DNA of 59,897 nt from Paenibacillus sp. S150 (GCF_019352175.1 NZ_JACBYI010000046.1:1-59897), one strand, 5' to 3'; counted from the stretch's first letter, positions 27,099 to 35,526 are shown. A program made the numbers and translations. Notes: generated by a model not told the origin, from the letters alone.

Positions 27099-27185
27099 GC
27101 GGTCATGGCGGAATTGGCAGACGCGCTGGCTTCAGGTGCCAGTAATGGCAACATTGTGGAGGTTCGAGTCCTCTTGACCGCACCA
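27099..27185 (+). tRNA. tRNA-Leu (CAG)
   Basis: An 87-base tRNA with a 7-bp acceptor stem (GCGGTCA/TGACCGC), a D-arm GGCGGAATTGGCAGACGC, anticodon stem CTGGC/GCCAG with the loop TTCAGGT (anticodon CAG), a long variable arm (class II, as in leucine tRNAs), T-arm GAGGTTCGAGTCCTC and an encoded CCA end. It borders an integrase gene only 55 bp away that reads toward it, the usual layout for a tRNA used as attachment site. Confidence 0.95.
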
Positions 27186-27240
27186 TACCTAACAATTACA
27201 GGTTCTGAATGGGCTTTTTATAGCCGGTTTAGAGCCTGTT

Positions 27241-28455
27241 TTATATAGGCAGAAAGCTGAGGACATTGCTCATCACTTGGGCCGATGAGATCTTGGAGCT
27301 ATAATCCAGGTGCGCGTAGATGTTGGCCGTGGTGGAAAAGTGACTGTGGCCCAGCCATTCCTGAATCTCTTTCATGCTCACGCCGTTAGCCAGGAGCAGA
27401 CTGGCGCAGCTGTGACGAAGGTCATGGAAGCGAATCCGCCGCATCTCGTTCTTTCCCAAAATTATTGGAAAGTGCTGCGTGATGTAGCCTGGTTTGATTC
27501 GTTCCCCCAATTTGTCCACGTAGATGTACTCTTTATATGCCTTGGAGTAGGAGTCCTTATACAAGGCCTGATTCTTTTGCTGCTCCTCCAGAATCCGTTG
27601 CAGCAGCTCCTGAAAAGCAGGAACCAAGGGCAAGGTGCGATGACTGGCTTTGTTTTTGGCGCGATCCTTTTCCAGTGTAATCTGCTTGCCGCCATAGGAC
27701 ACGGGAATGACCGTATGTTGAATGGTTAGGGTTTGATTCTGAAAGTTGATGGCCTTCCATTTCAAGCCTGCAATTTCGCTGCGGCGCAAGCCGTAGAAGG
27801 AGGTGAGCAACACGGCAAGCTCGATTGAGTCGCCCTTTACCGCTTCAAAAAGCTGGTTTAATTCCCGGCTGTCATAGAAGCTGCCGATGAATTGCCCCCG
27901 CTTGGGCCGCTCCGCTTTATCCGCGGGATTGGAGGGGATCATGTCCATCTTGAAGGCATATTGCAAGGCTTGGCGGATATAAGCATGAAAGTGTTGGAGG
28001 GTTCCGGAGGATAAGTGATATTCCTTTAGCATCTTATGGTAAAAATCGTGAAGATGCTTGGGTTGCACATCCTGAAGAAAGATGCCTTTCTCCCGAAAGT
28101 AGGGAACAATTCGGCCATTTACACCAAACGTATAACTGGCATGAGTGGTGATCTCTACCCGGTATTTCATCATTTCCAGCCATTGCTCCATAAAATCGGC
28201 AAACAGGACTTGCTCTTCATCCGTTGGATCATCCGCACTAGCTGCCGCGACTTGCTCTTTCGCCAGTTCTTCTGCCTGAAGCGTTGCTTCAAAGTTTTGC
28301 CGCGCCTCCAGCAACATCCCTTCTGCTTTCTTCTTATTGCCCTTTAACGGAAGCCCCGTTGGAATCCATTTGGGTTTGCGCTTACCACATTCATCTTTGC
28401 AATTCAAAACAATATAAAAAAGACCTTTCTTTTCTTGTAGGTGGCCTGCTATCAC
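27241..28455 (-). CDS. Site-specific tyrosine recombinase (integrase)
   Basis: A 404-residue phage/ICE-type integrase. An N-terminal arm-binding part, a SAM-like core-binding domain (~80-165) and a catalytic domain with Arg in YGLRRSEIAGLKW, the HxxR box FHDLRHSCASLLLANGVS, LGHSHFSTT and the nucleophile Tyr in NIYAHLDYSS. Starts at GTG after AGGAGG. It sits beside tRNA-Leu(CAG) with an Xis-like gene upstream, so it most likely integrated the island 27.2-35.2 kb. Confidence 0.94.
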   Translation of the reverse strand: MIAGHLQEKKGLFYIVLNCKDECGKRKPKWIPTGLPLKGNKKKAEGMLLEARQNFEATLQAEELAKEQVAAASADDPTDEEQVLFADFMEQWLEMMKYRVEITTHASYTFGVNGRIVPYFREKGIFLQDVQPKHLHDFYHKMLKEYHLSSGTLQHFHAYIRQALQYAFKMDMIPSNPADKAERPKRGQFIGSFYDSRELNQLFEAVKGDSIELAVLLTSFYGLRRSEIAGLKWKAINFQNQTLTIQHTVIPVSYGGKQITLEKDRAKNKASHRTLPLVPAFQELLQRILEEQQKNQALYKDSYSKAYKEYIYVDKLGERIKPGYITQHFPIILGKNEMRRIRFHDLRHSCASLLLANGVSMKEIQEWLGHSHFSTTANIYAHLDYSSKISSAQVMSNVLSFLPI

Positions 28456-28533
28456 GATCTATTCCCTCCTTGGTTTAGCAGCCCTATTCTCCTACCATTG
28501 ACACTTCTATTATAACACTGCTCAATAGACGAT

Positions 28534-28800
28534 TCAGTGCAATAAAGCGTCAGTGTTAGAAAGCGGATGTGAAATCATGATGCGGTGGAGATAGGAGATG
28601 ACACTCATCTTGGGAATTTTATAGGCTCTGCCGATTTTAAAATGGTCGATGGAGTTGTTTTGCAATAGCTTGTAGGCGGTTTTGGTGCTGATGCCACCCG
28701 GCATGTCGCACATCTGCGGGACCGTGACGACATCCGGGTAGCTTTGGAATATCAAGATATAAATAGCTGAGGAATCGGATGATTCAGGGAAAATGTCCAA
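28534..28800 (-). CDS. Excisionase-like helix-turn-helix protein
   Basis: An 88-residue small DNA-binding protein with a MerR/Xis-type winged helix: VVTVPQMCDMPGGISTKTAY, then LLQNNSIDHFKIGRAYKIPK and MSVISYLHR. It lies 78 bp upstream of the integrase on the same strand, the usual place of an excisionase that steers excision. The only in-frame start giving this length is a TTG with a weak AAGGAT site, so the real N-terminus is uncertain. Confidence 0.75.
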   Translation of the reverse strand: MDIFPESSDSSAIYILIFQSYPDVVTVPQMCDMPGGISTKTAYKLLQNNSIDHFKIGRAYKIPKMSVISYLHRIMISHPLSNTDALLH

Positions 28801-29058
28801 TATTTTACAGTATCCTTTCCATATCCGTCTGGTTACGTAGAAGCGTAAAGAGACAGAGGCGGGCCTCTTGGGGTGGAGGACGGCAGGTCATACCTAATCC
28901 AATGAGAAAGAAAGGGGAGGAACATGACACAATCACTCCTTGAGTTCGAAGGATAAAAAAAGCCAGGGAAGAAAGGATGTCTGGAATAAAGTCATTAGAA
29001 GCAACCTTTTCCTGTAAAAAAACGTTTGTAATATAGAACCCAAAGTGCAAAAATTTAC

Positions 29059-29111
29059 TTGCACTCTCATTATACAAGTGTATAATTAAAGCTGTTATAC
29101 AAATGTATAAT
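29059..29111 (+). promoter_or_regulatory. blaI-type promoter with two overlapping operators
   Basis: TTGCAC (29059-29064), 16-base spacer and TATAAT (29081-29086) form a near-ideal promoter. The palindrome ATTATACAAGTGTATAAT (29069-29086) covers the -10 box and a second, TTATACAAATGTATAA (29095-29110), lies just downstream. Both hold the TACA-NN-TGTA core bound by BlaI/MecI-type repressors, so the BlaI-type protein encoded 15 bp later probably represses its own operon. Confidence 0.8.
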
Positions 29112-29125
29112 GAGGAGAATGATTT

Positions 29126-29512
29126 ATGGACAATGAAATCAAACGGCTACCCGATGCAGAGTTGGAAATTATGCTTGTCATATGGAGAGCCGGAGCTCCG
29201 GTTAGTTCTTCTTACATTTCGGAGCAATTACGAGGTAAACGAAAATGGGCTTTGGCTACTTTGATGACTGTGTTGTCGCGGCTGGTTGAAAAGGGATTTC
29301 TGCATTGCCAGAAACAAGGGCGCAGCAATAGTTACCATGCTGCGATCTCGGAGATGAAGTACAAGGAAAGTGAAGGGAAGTCCACGCTTGAAAAGCTATT
29401 CGGCAATTCTGTTCAAGACATGGTGATGTCACTGTACAACGGAAAGGCTATTGATAAACGCGATCTTGCCCAGTTGCGTGAAATGCTGGATCGGGTAGAG
29501 GAGGAACCCTGA
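29126..29512 (+). CDS. BlaI/MecI family transcriptional repressor
   Basis: A 128-residue winged-helix repressor: LPDAELEIMLVIWRAGAPVS, WALATLMTVLSRLVEKGFL and a C-terminal dimerisation part. In this family, signal-driven cleavage near the middle frees the operator. Two family-type operators lie directly upstream. The stop overlaps the ATG of the next gene (TGATG), a tight translational coupling with the BlaR1-like partner. No beta-lactamase or PBP gene is nearby. Confidence 0.92.
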   Translation: MDNEIKRLPDAELEIMLVIWRAGAPVSSSYISEQLRGKRKWALATLMTVLSRLVEKGFLHCQKQGRSNSYHAAISEMKYKESEGKSTLEKLFGNSVQDMVMSLYNGKAIDKRDLAQLREMLDRVEEEP

Positions 29513-31350
29513 TGCGGACAAGTCTTTTCTCTGATATTTTGCTGATTTCTGTATCGACAAGTCTGATGATAATCGGATTGCTTCTCTTGTCTCCTATGTT
29601 AAGCAAACATTATTCGGCAAAATGGAAATATGGAGTTTGGCTGATCGTCACGATACGTTTACTGCTTCCCTTTCCTTTTTCATTTGGTGATAGCTTTGTA
29701 TCGATCCCGCTTCCTGAAAGCTCAAGGATTGTAACGGCGTTCCAAGAAAATTTATCCCTTGGCACACAGGCTGATATATCTGTTATTTCGCAGCCGGTCC
29801 AACAGGACGCCGGGGCGTCTAATCATACGCCTTCGCTTATGATTATTATGGCCCTGCTTTGGCTATCCGGGGTTTCCCTTTTTTTGCTTTATCATGTGAT
29901 GAGTTACTGCTTGTTTAGAAAGCAAGCTCTTCGCTGGAGCAATCCTCTTCTTAGTGACCGCATGGTGTCGAAAATAAATCAAGTCTCTAATGAAATGAAC
30001 GTAAAATGTTCCGTCATCGTTCTAACCAGCCGTACGGTTCCAAATCCGATGTTAGTCGGTTTTTATAAGCCAATTCTGTTCTTACCGCATGACCAATATC
30101 GTGATGAAGATTTGGAATTTATTATGAAGCATGAGTTGGTTCACTATAAGAGACATGACAGCGTATATAAGCTGATGCTGCTGATTGTGCAAGCCATCCA
30201 CTGGTTTAATCCGTTCGTGTGGTTTATGGTGCGCGAAGTTGTTCGCGAGATTGAAATTAGCTGTGATGATGCGGTAGTCCGTAAGCAAGACCTAGCCTAC
30301 CGCAAGAGATACTGTGAAGCCATTTTGTCGGAAATGCAGCATAATGCTGCACCTCATGTTGCGTTAATAACGAATTTTTCAGGAGGGAAGCATACGATGA
30401 AACAGAGATTCAGAAGTATATTGAATATGAACGAGAAGCGAAATGGAGTCATGGCGTTTATAACAGTCTTAATCCTGATTGGATCACTTGCCATATTAGT
30501 TGCCTGTACGAATATAGGCGGTCGAACTAATAACGCGGCGCTTAAACCGGGATCCATTTATTCTTACGATTCCAGCGGCGAACAAGTCGCAGTAAATGAT
30601 ACGGGCAACTCCTATTCCATTAATCAAGAAGGCAACGTTTCGATCTCCTATCAGAATGGGGCGATTATAGCTAAAACTCCCTTAAAGCTGGATACAACAG
30701 GAACGGTTTTGGGAATGGGACGAACGGACACCGGATTCTTTATTTCCGGGGATAAAACCGCTATCGTGTATGGTTTCGCAGATGGAAACGAATCACCGCT
30801 TCATGTATTAGTCAGTGATGATAGAGGGGAAACGTGGAATGATTACACAATTGAAGGAGCAAAGGGATATGATGCCAAGTTCATTGGCTTTACAAATAAA
30901 CAGGACGGCTGGATTGTGGCAGGTGGATCTGCCGGAGTTGGACATTCTCTGAATTATGTTTATCAGACCTCAGATGGAGGAAAGACATGGCAGGAGCTTG
31001 GAAATCCCAATGATCTGTATGCGGAGCATATGACCGGTGCTGGTTTTGCCAACAAGGAAATCGGTTTTTTGGGATTCCGGTATTATGAAGATAGTGGACC
31101 GGTCATTTATTGGACCAAAGACAAGGGGGAGACTTGGGAAAAGCTTGTTGTATCTTTACCGGAAACATTCGATGAATATCAAAAGACGCCGCTTTCCCCG
31201 ATTTTCAATGGAAAAGAAGGATTGTTTCCGATTCTGCTCCGGCATAGGGATAATGAGAATTTAACAGGCACCATTTATCTGTCCAGTAAAGACAGTGGTC
31301 TGACATGGACGTATGATGCATCATACGATAAGTTGGGCAATACAAAATAA
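29512..31350 (+). CDS. BlaR1-like M56 metalloprotease with BNR-repeat sensor domain
   Basis: A 612-residue membrane protease-sensor. The N-terminal ~330 residues have four membrane segments and the zinc-protease motif HELVH (His206, Glu207, His210) with a downstream EISCDDAVV, as in BlaR1/MecR1. In place of the penicillin-binding sensor, residues ~335-612 hold BNR/Asp-box repeats (SDDRGETWND, TSDGGKTWQE, TKDKGETWEK, SSKDSGLTWTY), the signature of a beta-propeller, exposed outside the cell. The signal sensed is thus unlikely to be a beta-lactam. A terminator follows seven bases after the stop. Confidence 0.9.
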   Translation: MRTSLFSDILLISVSTSLMIIGLLLLSPMLSKHYSAKWKYGVWLIVTIRLLLPFPFSFGDSFVSIPLPESSRIVTAFQENLSLGTQADISVISQPVQQDAGASNHTPSLMIIMALLWLSGVSLFLLYHVMSYCLFRKQALRWSNPLLSDRMVSKINQVSNEMNVKCSVIVLTSRTVPNPMLVGFYKPILFLPHDQYRDEDLEFIMKHELVHYKRHDSVYKLMLLIVQAIHWFNPFVWFMVREVVREIEISCDDAVVRKQDLAYRKRYCEAILSEMQHNAAPHVALITNFSGGKHTMKQRFRSILNMNEKRNGVMAFITVLILIGSLAILVACTNIGGRTNNAALKPGSIYSYDSSGEQVAVNDTGNSYSINQEGNVSISYQNGAIIAKTPLKLDTTGTVLGMGRTDTGFFISGDKTAIVYGFADGNESPLHVLVSDDRGETWNDYTIEGAKGYDAKFIGFTNKQDGWIVAGGSAGVGHSLNYVYQTSDGGKTWQELGNPNDLYAEHMTGAGFANKEIGFLGFRYYEDSGPVIYWTKDKGETWEKLVVSLPETFDEYQKTPLSPIFNGKEGLFPILLRHRDNENLTGTIYLSSKDSGLTWTYDASYDKLGNTK

Positions 31351-31356
31351 AGAGAA

Positions 31357-31388
31357 GAGCGGCCGTTATGCAATGGCCGCTCCTTTAT
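31357..31388 (+). terminator. Terminator of the blaI/blaR1-like operon
   Basis: GAGCGGCC and GGCCGCTC pair across a 10-base loop, followed by CTTTATAT. It directly follows the protease-sensor stop codon. Confidence 0.8.
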
Positions 31389-31410
31389 ATCGCCTTTTAT
31401 CGACGTGGAC

Positions 31411-32037
31411 TTATTTCTTCCAACCTCCGCCACCATGTGAAGAGGATTCCACGTAGTCTACGTTAATGCTGCCAGTACCCGATCCAACTACCGTATTAAA
31501 ATTGTATTGCCGCAGATTCCAATCATTAAAGGTTCCTTGCCAGCTATTATCAACAATGAAGGTATAACGTGTCGTAGCCGAATAAGTGCCACGAATATAA
31601 CCACAGACGGCTCTTGAACCATACACGCCCAACTTATAGGAGTTGGGATTCTTGGTGCCATTGTTTAGAACCGATAAGATTCCTTGAAAATAGGGCACTA
31701 CATAGCTTGTAATTTCGGATGAGGTCATGTCGCGATCCACAGCGAAATAAATGGGGGTACTGCTTGTCTGCCCTAAATCTTTTGCCAGTCCGACGGCAGT
31801 TTCCGCATCATTGACACCATTGGAATTGGTGAAGTGATCCAATGATTTGCTGATTTGAAAAAGAGATACGATGAACAATCCTCCATTAGAAATTCGGGTA
31901 ACTTCTGCAGATGTAAGACCGTCTTGATACCCTTCTACGCGATTTAAGTATCTACCGACAAACGTGAAGTTATTATTCGTAAGAGTAGTTAATCTTGCCG
32001 CGGTAACATTCGTTGCAGTATCACAACCAAGTGCCAT
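31411..32037 (-). CDS. DUF1906 glycoside-hydrolase-like protein
   Basis: A 208-residue protein of the Rv2525c/DUF1906 TIM-barrel family, which is related to lysozyme-like glycosidases and suggested to act on peptidoglycan. Seen are GCDTATNV at the start, FVGRYLNR, IYFAVDRDMTSSEI with acidic residues at the barrel mouth, YKLGVYGSRAVCGYI and a final VDYVES. No signal peptide is evident. It stands alone behind AAGGAAAACACA-ATG, next to the BlaR1-like unit. A C-terminal Gly-rich tail (SSHGGGGWKK) is unusual. Confidence 0.8.
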   Translation of the reverse strand: MALGCDTATNVTAARLTTLTNNNFTFVGRYLNRVEGYQDGLTSAEVTRISNGGLFIVSLFQISKSLDHFTNSNGVNDAETAVGLAKDLGQTSSTPIYFAVDRDMTSSEITSYVVPYFQGILSVLNNGTKNPNSYKLGVYGSRAVCGYIRGTYSATTRYTFIVDNSWQGTFNDWNLRQYNFNTVVGSGTGSINVDYVESSSHGGGGWKK

Positions 32038-32268
32038 TGTGTTTTCCTTCTTTTCATCAATTTGTGTTTTCTATTTCTTCAAAAAAGATAGTCATAAAAT
32101 CTCTTTGAAACTAAAATGTAAGATTGGCGCCAATCTCATAAACAATATATGAAAAACAAATCATAGTTTCTTGGGGGAATAACGTAAAAATGAAAAAAGG
32201 GCAAATGGTTTAATAGTTATAAATGAGAAAAGAGGGTGAATTTTGAGATTGCATTGTAAATGGTCGAG
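32038..32268. other. AT-rich intergenic stretch
   Basis: No gene is seen. It should hold the minus-strand promoter of the DUF1906 gene; I see no clear -35/-10 pair. Confidence 0.5.
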
Positions 32269-32310
32269 GAAATAAAAAAAGCCACATCCTTAAAAATGGA
32301 TTGTGACTTT
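32269..32310 (-). terminator. Terminator of the HepT/MntA operon
   Basis: Read on the minus strand, AAAGTCACAATCC and GGATGTGGCTTT form an imperfect stem, followed by TTTTTTATTTCC. It lies 33 bp after the HepT stop codon. Confidence 0.7.
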
Positions 32311-32342
32311 CTAAAGACAGTTTGTTTTGTTGGCTTATCTAC

Positions 32343-32732
32343 TTATCGCTCGAAATCCTCTTCCTCTTCATCGGATAAAATATGTGATTCCTGAATTTCG
32401 CGGTACAATAGGTTTTCGATTTGTTTCAGCAGTTCCGGCAAGCTGGCCGCAAGAGTTCCCCAAAGCACCGCTAAATCCACGTTCTCATAGTCATGGACGA
32501 TGCGATTCCGCATGCCACGTATGCTTTTCCAGGGGATATGGGGATGGGCTTCTTGCGTATCCAAACTCACGTTTTTGGCCAACTCTCCCATCTGAGAAAC
32601 GGTAAAGGCACAAGCCGAGATGGTTTTCTTATCTGCCATAAACTGCTCAAACGTATAGCCATCCACATATTTCATCACATCACAAATGTACCCGCTGATT
32701 TTTTGCAGGATGATCCGGTCTTTACTTTTCAT
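32343..32732 (-). CDS. HepT-like HEPN ribonuclease toxin
   Basis: A 129-residue HEPN protein (DUF86). The catalytic R-x4-H is visible as RNRIVHDY near residue 85, within an all-helical fold. HepT toxins act as RNases and are silenced when the partner nucleotidyltransferase adds AMP to the tyrosine just after that motif, which is present here (HDY). The start overlaps the end of the MntA gene by 11 bases, so antitoxin is made first. A charged EEEEDFER tail is present. Confidence 0.88.
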   Translation of the reverse strand: MKSKDRIILQKISGYICDVMKYVDGYTFEQFMADKKTISACAFTVSQMGELAKNVSLDTQEAHPHIPWKSIRGMRNRIVHDYENVDLAVLWGTLAASLPELLKQIENLLYREIQESHILSDEEEEDFER

Positions 32733-33030
32733 ATAAAATGATCCCCTCGCGTTCTACAGCGGAACAGATGGTGGAATTTCGCTTCAACTCAGATTGTTCA
32801 AACAAGTCAATACGTTTGTTCAATTGCGCTGTCAGGTCTTCCAGCAAGCCGTAAAAAGCCAGATTTAAAAGTTTCCCCCGGCTGTCAATGACAATATCAA
32901 TATCACTCTGGTTGGTAGCCTCACCTCTAGCATAAGAGCCAAATAAGATCGCACGATAAATCGGGGCTGCTGCAAAAATGGGATGCAGCTTTGATTTGAT
33001 TTCATCAATCGGGTAAATCGTCTGTTCCAT
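32722..33030 (-). CDS. MntA-like nucleotidyltransferase antitoxin
   Basis: A 102-residue minimal nucleotidyltransferase with the GSYARGEATNQSDIDIVID motif (GS-x10-DxD) near residue 31-49 and a third acidic residue region RIDLFEQ. It adds AMP to HepT to neutralise it. Forms a two-gene unit with the HEPN gene; typical of mobile islands and consistent with this accessory region. Confidence 0.9.
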   Translation of the reverse strand: MEQTIYPIDEIKSKLHPIFAAAPIYRAILFGSYARGEATNQSDIDIVIDSRGKLLNLAFYGLLEDLTAQLNKRIDLFEQSELKRNSTICSAVEREGIILYEK

Positions 33031-33169
33031 GTTCTCACCTGCTATTTAAAGGATACAAGCAATAGGGGAAGGGATTCCTCCGCTGGAAGGCAGCGGCGGG
33101 GAATAGGAAGTTCCTTGGATCAAGCATAAAGGAAACGGCGCTCTCTATCAAGAACATCTAACTCCTCCA

Positions 33170-33640
33170 TCATCTTTCGTAGCCGTATTCCGCTTTTTCT
33201 GCGAATGGACGAGCTTCTTCTGTCATCCGGCGCAACACTTGCAAATCCTCGTTGATGTCCTTGCTTTGCGGCGTTTCAACAGAGGTTTCATAACCTAGCG
33301 ACGTATACTTTTGGGCAAATGAAAAAGCAGCCGCTTGACCCCAGTTGGGGGCAGGACTGCCGTCATGGTAGGTAGCATATTCGTCATTATCCAGACAGAA
33401 GACAATTTCCGTTGTCTCGTTCATTCCCAGGAATCGCTCCAGCGCCTGATCGGACAAGCAGCCCAGGGAGATGTAATGGTTGGCGGTCCAGTCCTGCCCA
33501 TTCAGCTTGGCGAGACTGACTTGGCTCATGGCGTCAATCGGGGATTCACATACATATACCTTCTTGCTGCTTCCGGCGATGTGAAACGGGTAGCTTTTAT
33601 CCTTGCTTTCACGAGTATGCTCGGTACCGATGACAGGCTC
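33170..33640 (-). pseudogene. TOPRIM (DUF3991-type) domain remnant of a conjugative element
   Basis: About 155 residues matching the TOPRIM domain of ICE-borne DUF3991 proteins: VYVCESPIDAMS with the catalytic Glu, LGCLSDQALERFL, IVFCLDNDEYATY with the DxD-like pair and the end TSVETPQSKDINEDL. The N-terminal half of the family is missing. Upstream the same open frame runs directly into a Fic-domain fragment (junction near 33640), so this is a deletion joint and not an original start. Confidence 0.75.
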
Positions 33641-34290
33641 AAACATAAGGCCATCTATACAATGGTCATACACAAAAGCTTTCATGGGTTCAAGTTCGCC
33701 GGACTCATAGAAATCCAGCAACTTCGTTGTAAAGCTGCTCTGTTGCTCTATGGGGACGGATAGGACGCCACAACCGGCTGAAATCATGACCCGATTGGCT
33801 GCAAGCATCGCTGTTCGCTTATTGCCATCTGGAAATAGCTGCTTTCGCATGAGAACAAGCATCAAGGCAATCGCCTGCTTGGTTGGATTTGGGATGCTCA
33901 GTATCGCCGTTAGTTCTGCGCGGATTGTGATTCATCAGGCAGATCAGGATGCCAGAGAGTGCCACCATGCATACAGGTATATCTCGCAATAATCCTGCCC
34001 GGGGAATCAGGTTATTGCCGCCTACCTGCTGATTGGTTTTGCAAAGGTAGAAAAGTTCCAACGGCTGTTGCGAGGTTTCCAGTACGAACAGCCAGGCTTG
34101 GTTGAGATTATGGATGGCGATAACTGTAGGCACCGGCAGATCAGGTACACGGATTCCCTTGCAGATAGCCTCTGTATCCGCATAGCTTTGCGTGCAAGCC
34201 TTCCAATGCTGCGCTTTTCCAAATGTTGTCGATCAGGTTCCGCCGGACTACAAACCGATTTTGTTCCACCGTCATGTGGTATTTCGCCCT
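33640..34290 (-). pseudogene. Fic family protein, frameshifted
   Basis: A Fic (AMP-transferase) gene broken by at least three frameshifts. Piecing frames together gives MTVEQNRFVVRRNLIDNIW, ALEGLHAKLCGYRGYL, then IRVPDLPVPTVIAIHNLNQA and FVLETSQQPLELFYLCKTNQ in a second frame, HGGTLWHPDLPDE in a third, and AELTAILSIPNPTKQAIALM running into the catalytic box LFPDGNKRTAM. The motif usually HPFxxGNGR appears as QLFPDGNKR. It ends in frame within the TOPRIM remnant. As a broken gene it cannot make a full protein. Confidence 0.8.
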
Positions 34291-34422
34291 CAGGGCTCAA
34301 CCTCCTTTTCCTGATTATTTGCAGTACTTTCAATATCAGGTTATGGGATGAAGATCGCAAAATTAATGATGCAGGTACGAATTCTATGGCCAGTGCTGGC
34401 ATGATGATTCTTCTCAATTAAG

Positions 34423-34705
34423 ATGAACTATATTTCAGGTTCCAATTCTTTCTCCGGTTCCCGCTCTGATTCCTCAGCTTGTTCCTCCATGACGATCTCC
34501 TGTCCTTGCAATTCCTTAAACTCCAATGCCGAATTGATCTCGGATTGCCGCGTGACCAGTTGTTGCAGCTTCTGCTCCTCTTCAAATGGCTTTCCCCATT
34601 CTTTTTTCGCTGCGGCAAGCTGCTCCTGCGTTTCCTCCTGATACTGCTTCGCGGCTTGCAGCAGTGCCGGGTGAATTTTTACCTGTCCTGCAGCATTTAA
34701 GTAAA
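34423..34705 (-). pseudogene. C-terminal remnant of a large ICE helicase/methylase
   Basis: About 90 residues open to a stop at the right place: VKIHPALLQAAKQYQEETQE, EWGKPFEEEQKLQQLV, RQSEINSALEFKELQ and an acidic tail ending EKELEPEI. The GKPF..E..L.....R..E(I/L)N pattern recalls the tail of the very large SNF2-type helicase/methylase proteins of conjugative elements. The rest is missing, cut at about 34705. Family assignment is by motif memory. Confidence 0.5.
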
Positions 34706-34712
34706 GGCAAGT

Positions 34713-34868
34713 CCGCGACGCTGTGGTTCGTCAATCACTCTCCATCCCGCTTTTTGTGGAACGGGCCATCACCATGGAGCGCGCGGCGGAGCTATCCGGA
34801 TTGCCCCTGGTTGATTTCATCGCTTTATTGGAAAAGCGGGAAATTCCCTGGGGAGAGTATACGGAGGT
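34713..34868 (+). pseudogene. UPF0175 antitoxin-like fragment
   Basis: About 50 residues: QVRDAVVRQSLSIPLFVERA, ITMERAAELSGLPLVDFIAL and LEKREIPWGEYTE. This is the helix-turn-helix-like half of UPF0175 proteins, often encoded beside small toxins. Its start is lost at the junction with the helicase remnant and its end at the junction with the recombinase remnant. Confidence 0.6.
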
Positions 34869-35195
34869 AACGGTCCTGAATATCCGTACTAAACAATTCG
34901 ACATAGTAATTAACCATATCCAAGGTGGAATGCCCCAGTATCTTTTGCAGGGTGAAGATGTCGCCTCCGTTAATGATGCAGAACTTGGCCATTGTATGCC
35001 GGAAGGTATGGGGAGAAACTCTGGCCCCTGCTATTCCAGCGGTCCTTCCGTATTCCTGAATGTTTTCTTGAATGGTTCGTTTTCGAAGTCCCTCGCCCTC
35101 TTTTGTGGCCTACTTTGGCATCTGGATCGGCGGAGGGTTTGCAGGAGTATTCATAGATGCGAGGCATGCTTGCCTACGATGGCAGCCCGATAAAG
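34861..35195 (-). pseudogene. Tyrosine recombinase remnant (second integrase)
   Basis: Read on the minus strand, an open piece RTIQENIQEYGRTAGIAG continues into ARVSPHTFRHTMAKFCIING, GDIFTLQKILGHSTLDMVNY and YVELFSTDIQDRYLR. The HxxR box (HTFRH), LGHS and catalytic Tyr (NYY) identify a tyrosine recombinase C-terminus. Upstream the frame is lost (the ADPDAKVGHKR part is in another frame). It is distinct from the integrase at 27241-28455. Confidence 0.8.
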
Positions 35196-35380
35196 ATAAG
35201 CGGGATAGTGATGACATGGTTCTTGCCTTTACACAGCCCGGATAATCAGCTTTCGTTCCTTCTCATTTGATACTCTCCCTGGTACATCAGGTTCTGAAAA
35301 TAGGCCTCTTACAGCCTTTTTCGGAGCCTTATTTGTAGCATCAGGAGGTTGTCACACCCAACAAAATGCTGAATTATTGA
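35196..35380. other. Right border of the accessory island
   Basis: No gene is seen between the recombinase remnant and the regulatory region of the sulfatase. I searched by eye for a copy of the tRNA-Leu 3' end as right attachment site and did not find one, so the island end is not fixed. Confidence 0.4.
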
Positions 35381-35465
35381 CAACGAAATGTTATTTCTCT
35401 TTCCGCCTAGTTACTTTATGCTAATTACATGTCCGTATTCAAACTATAACGCTTGGAATAATATG
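35381..35465 (+). promoter_or_regulatory. Shared regulatory module, copy 1 (upstream of sulfatase)
   Basis: Three blocks in order: CAACGAAATGTTATT, TTACTTTATGCTAAT.ACA and GCTTGGAATAATAT. The same blocks at almost the same spacing (80 versus 79 bp overall) lie at 38159-38242 before the importer operon. Between the two lies an AraC-type regulator gene, the obvious candidate for binding them. Confidence 0.65.
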
Positions 35466-35526
35466 CTATAAAGTACTGAACGCAGTGGAATAATCAATCA
35501 TGCGTTGGTGCCGAGGGAGGCGCTTC

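Noticed and set aside
28805..29077. 90-codon minus-strand frame between Xis and the BlaI promoter
   Set aside because: No ribosome site, odd composition, and it runs into the operator region; kept as non-coding.
35280..35300. CAGGTTCTGAA shared with 27200-27211 as an attachment repeat
   Set aside because: Eleven bases outside the tRNA sequence are likely by chance, and integrase att sites normally include the tRNA 3' end.
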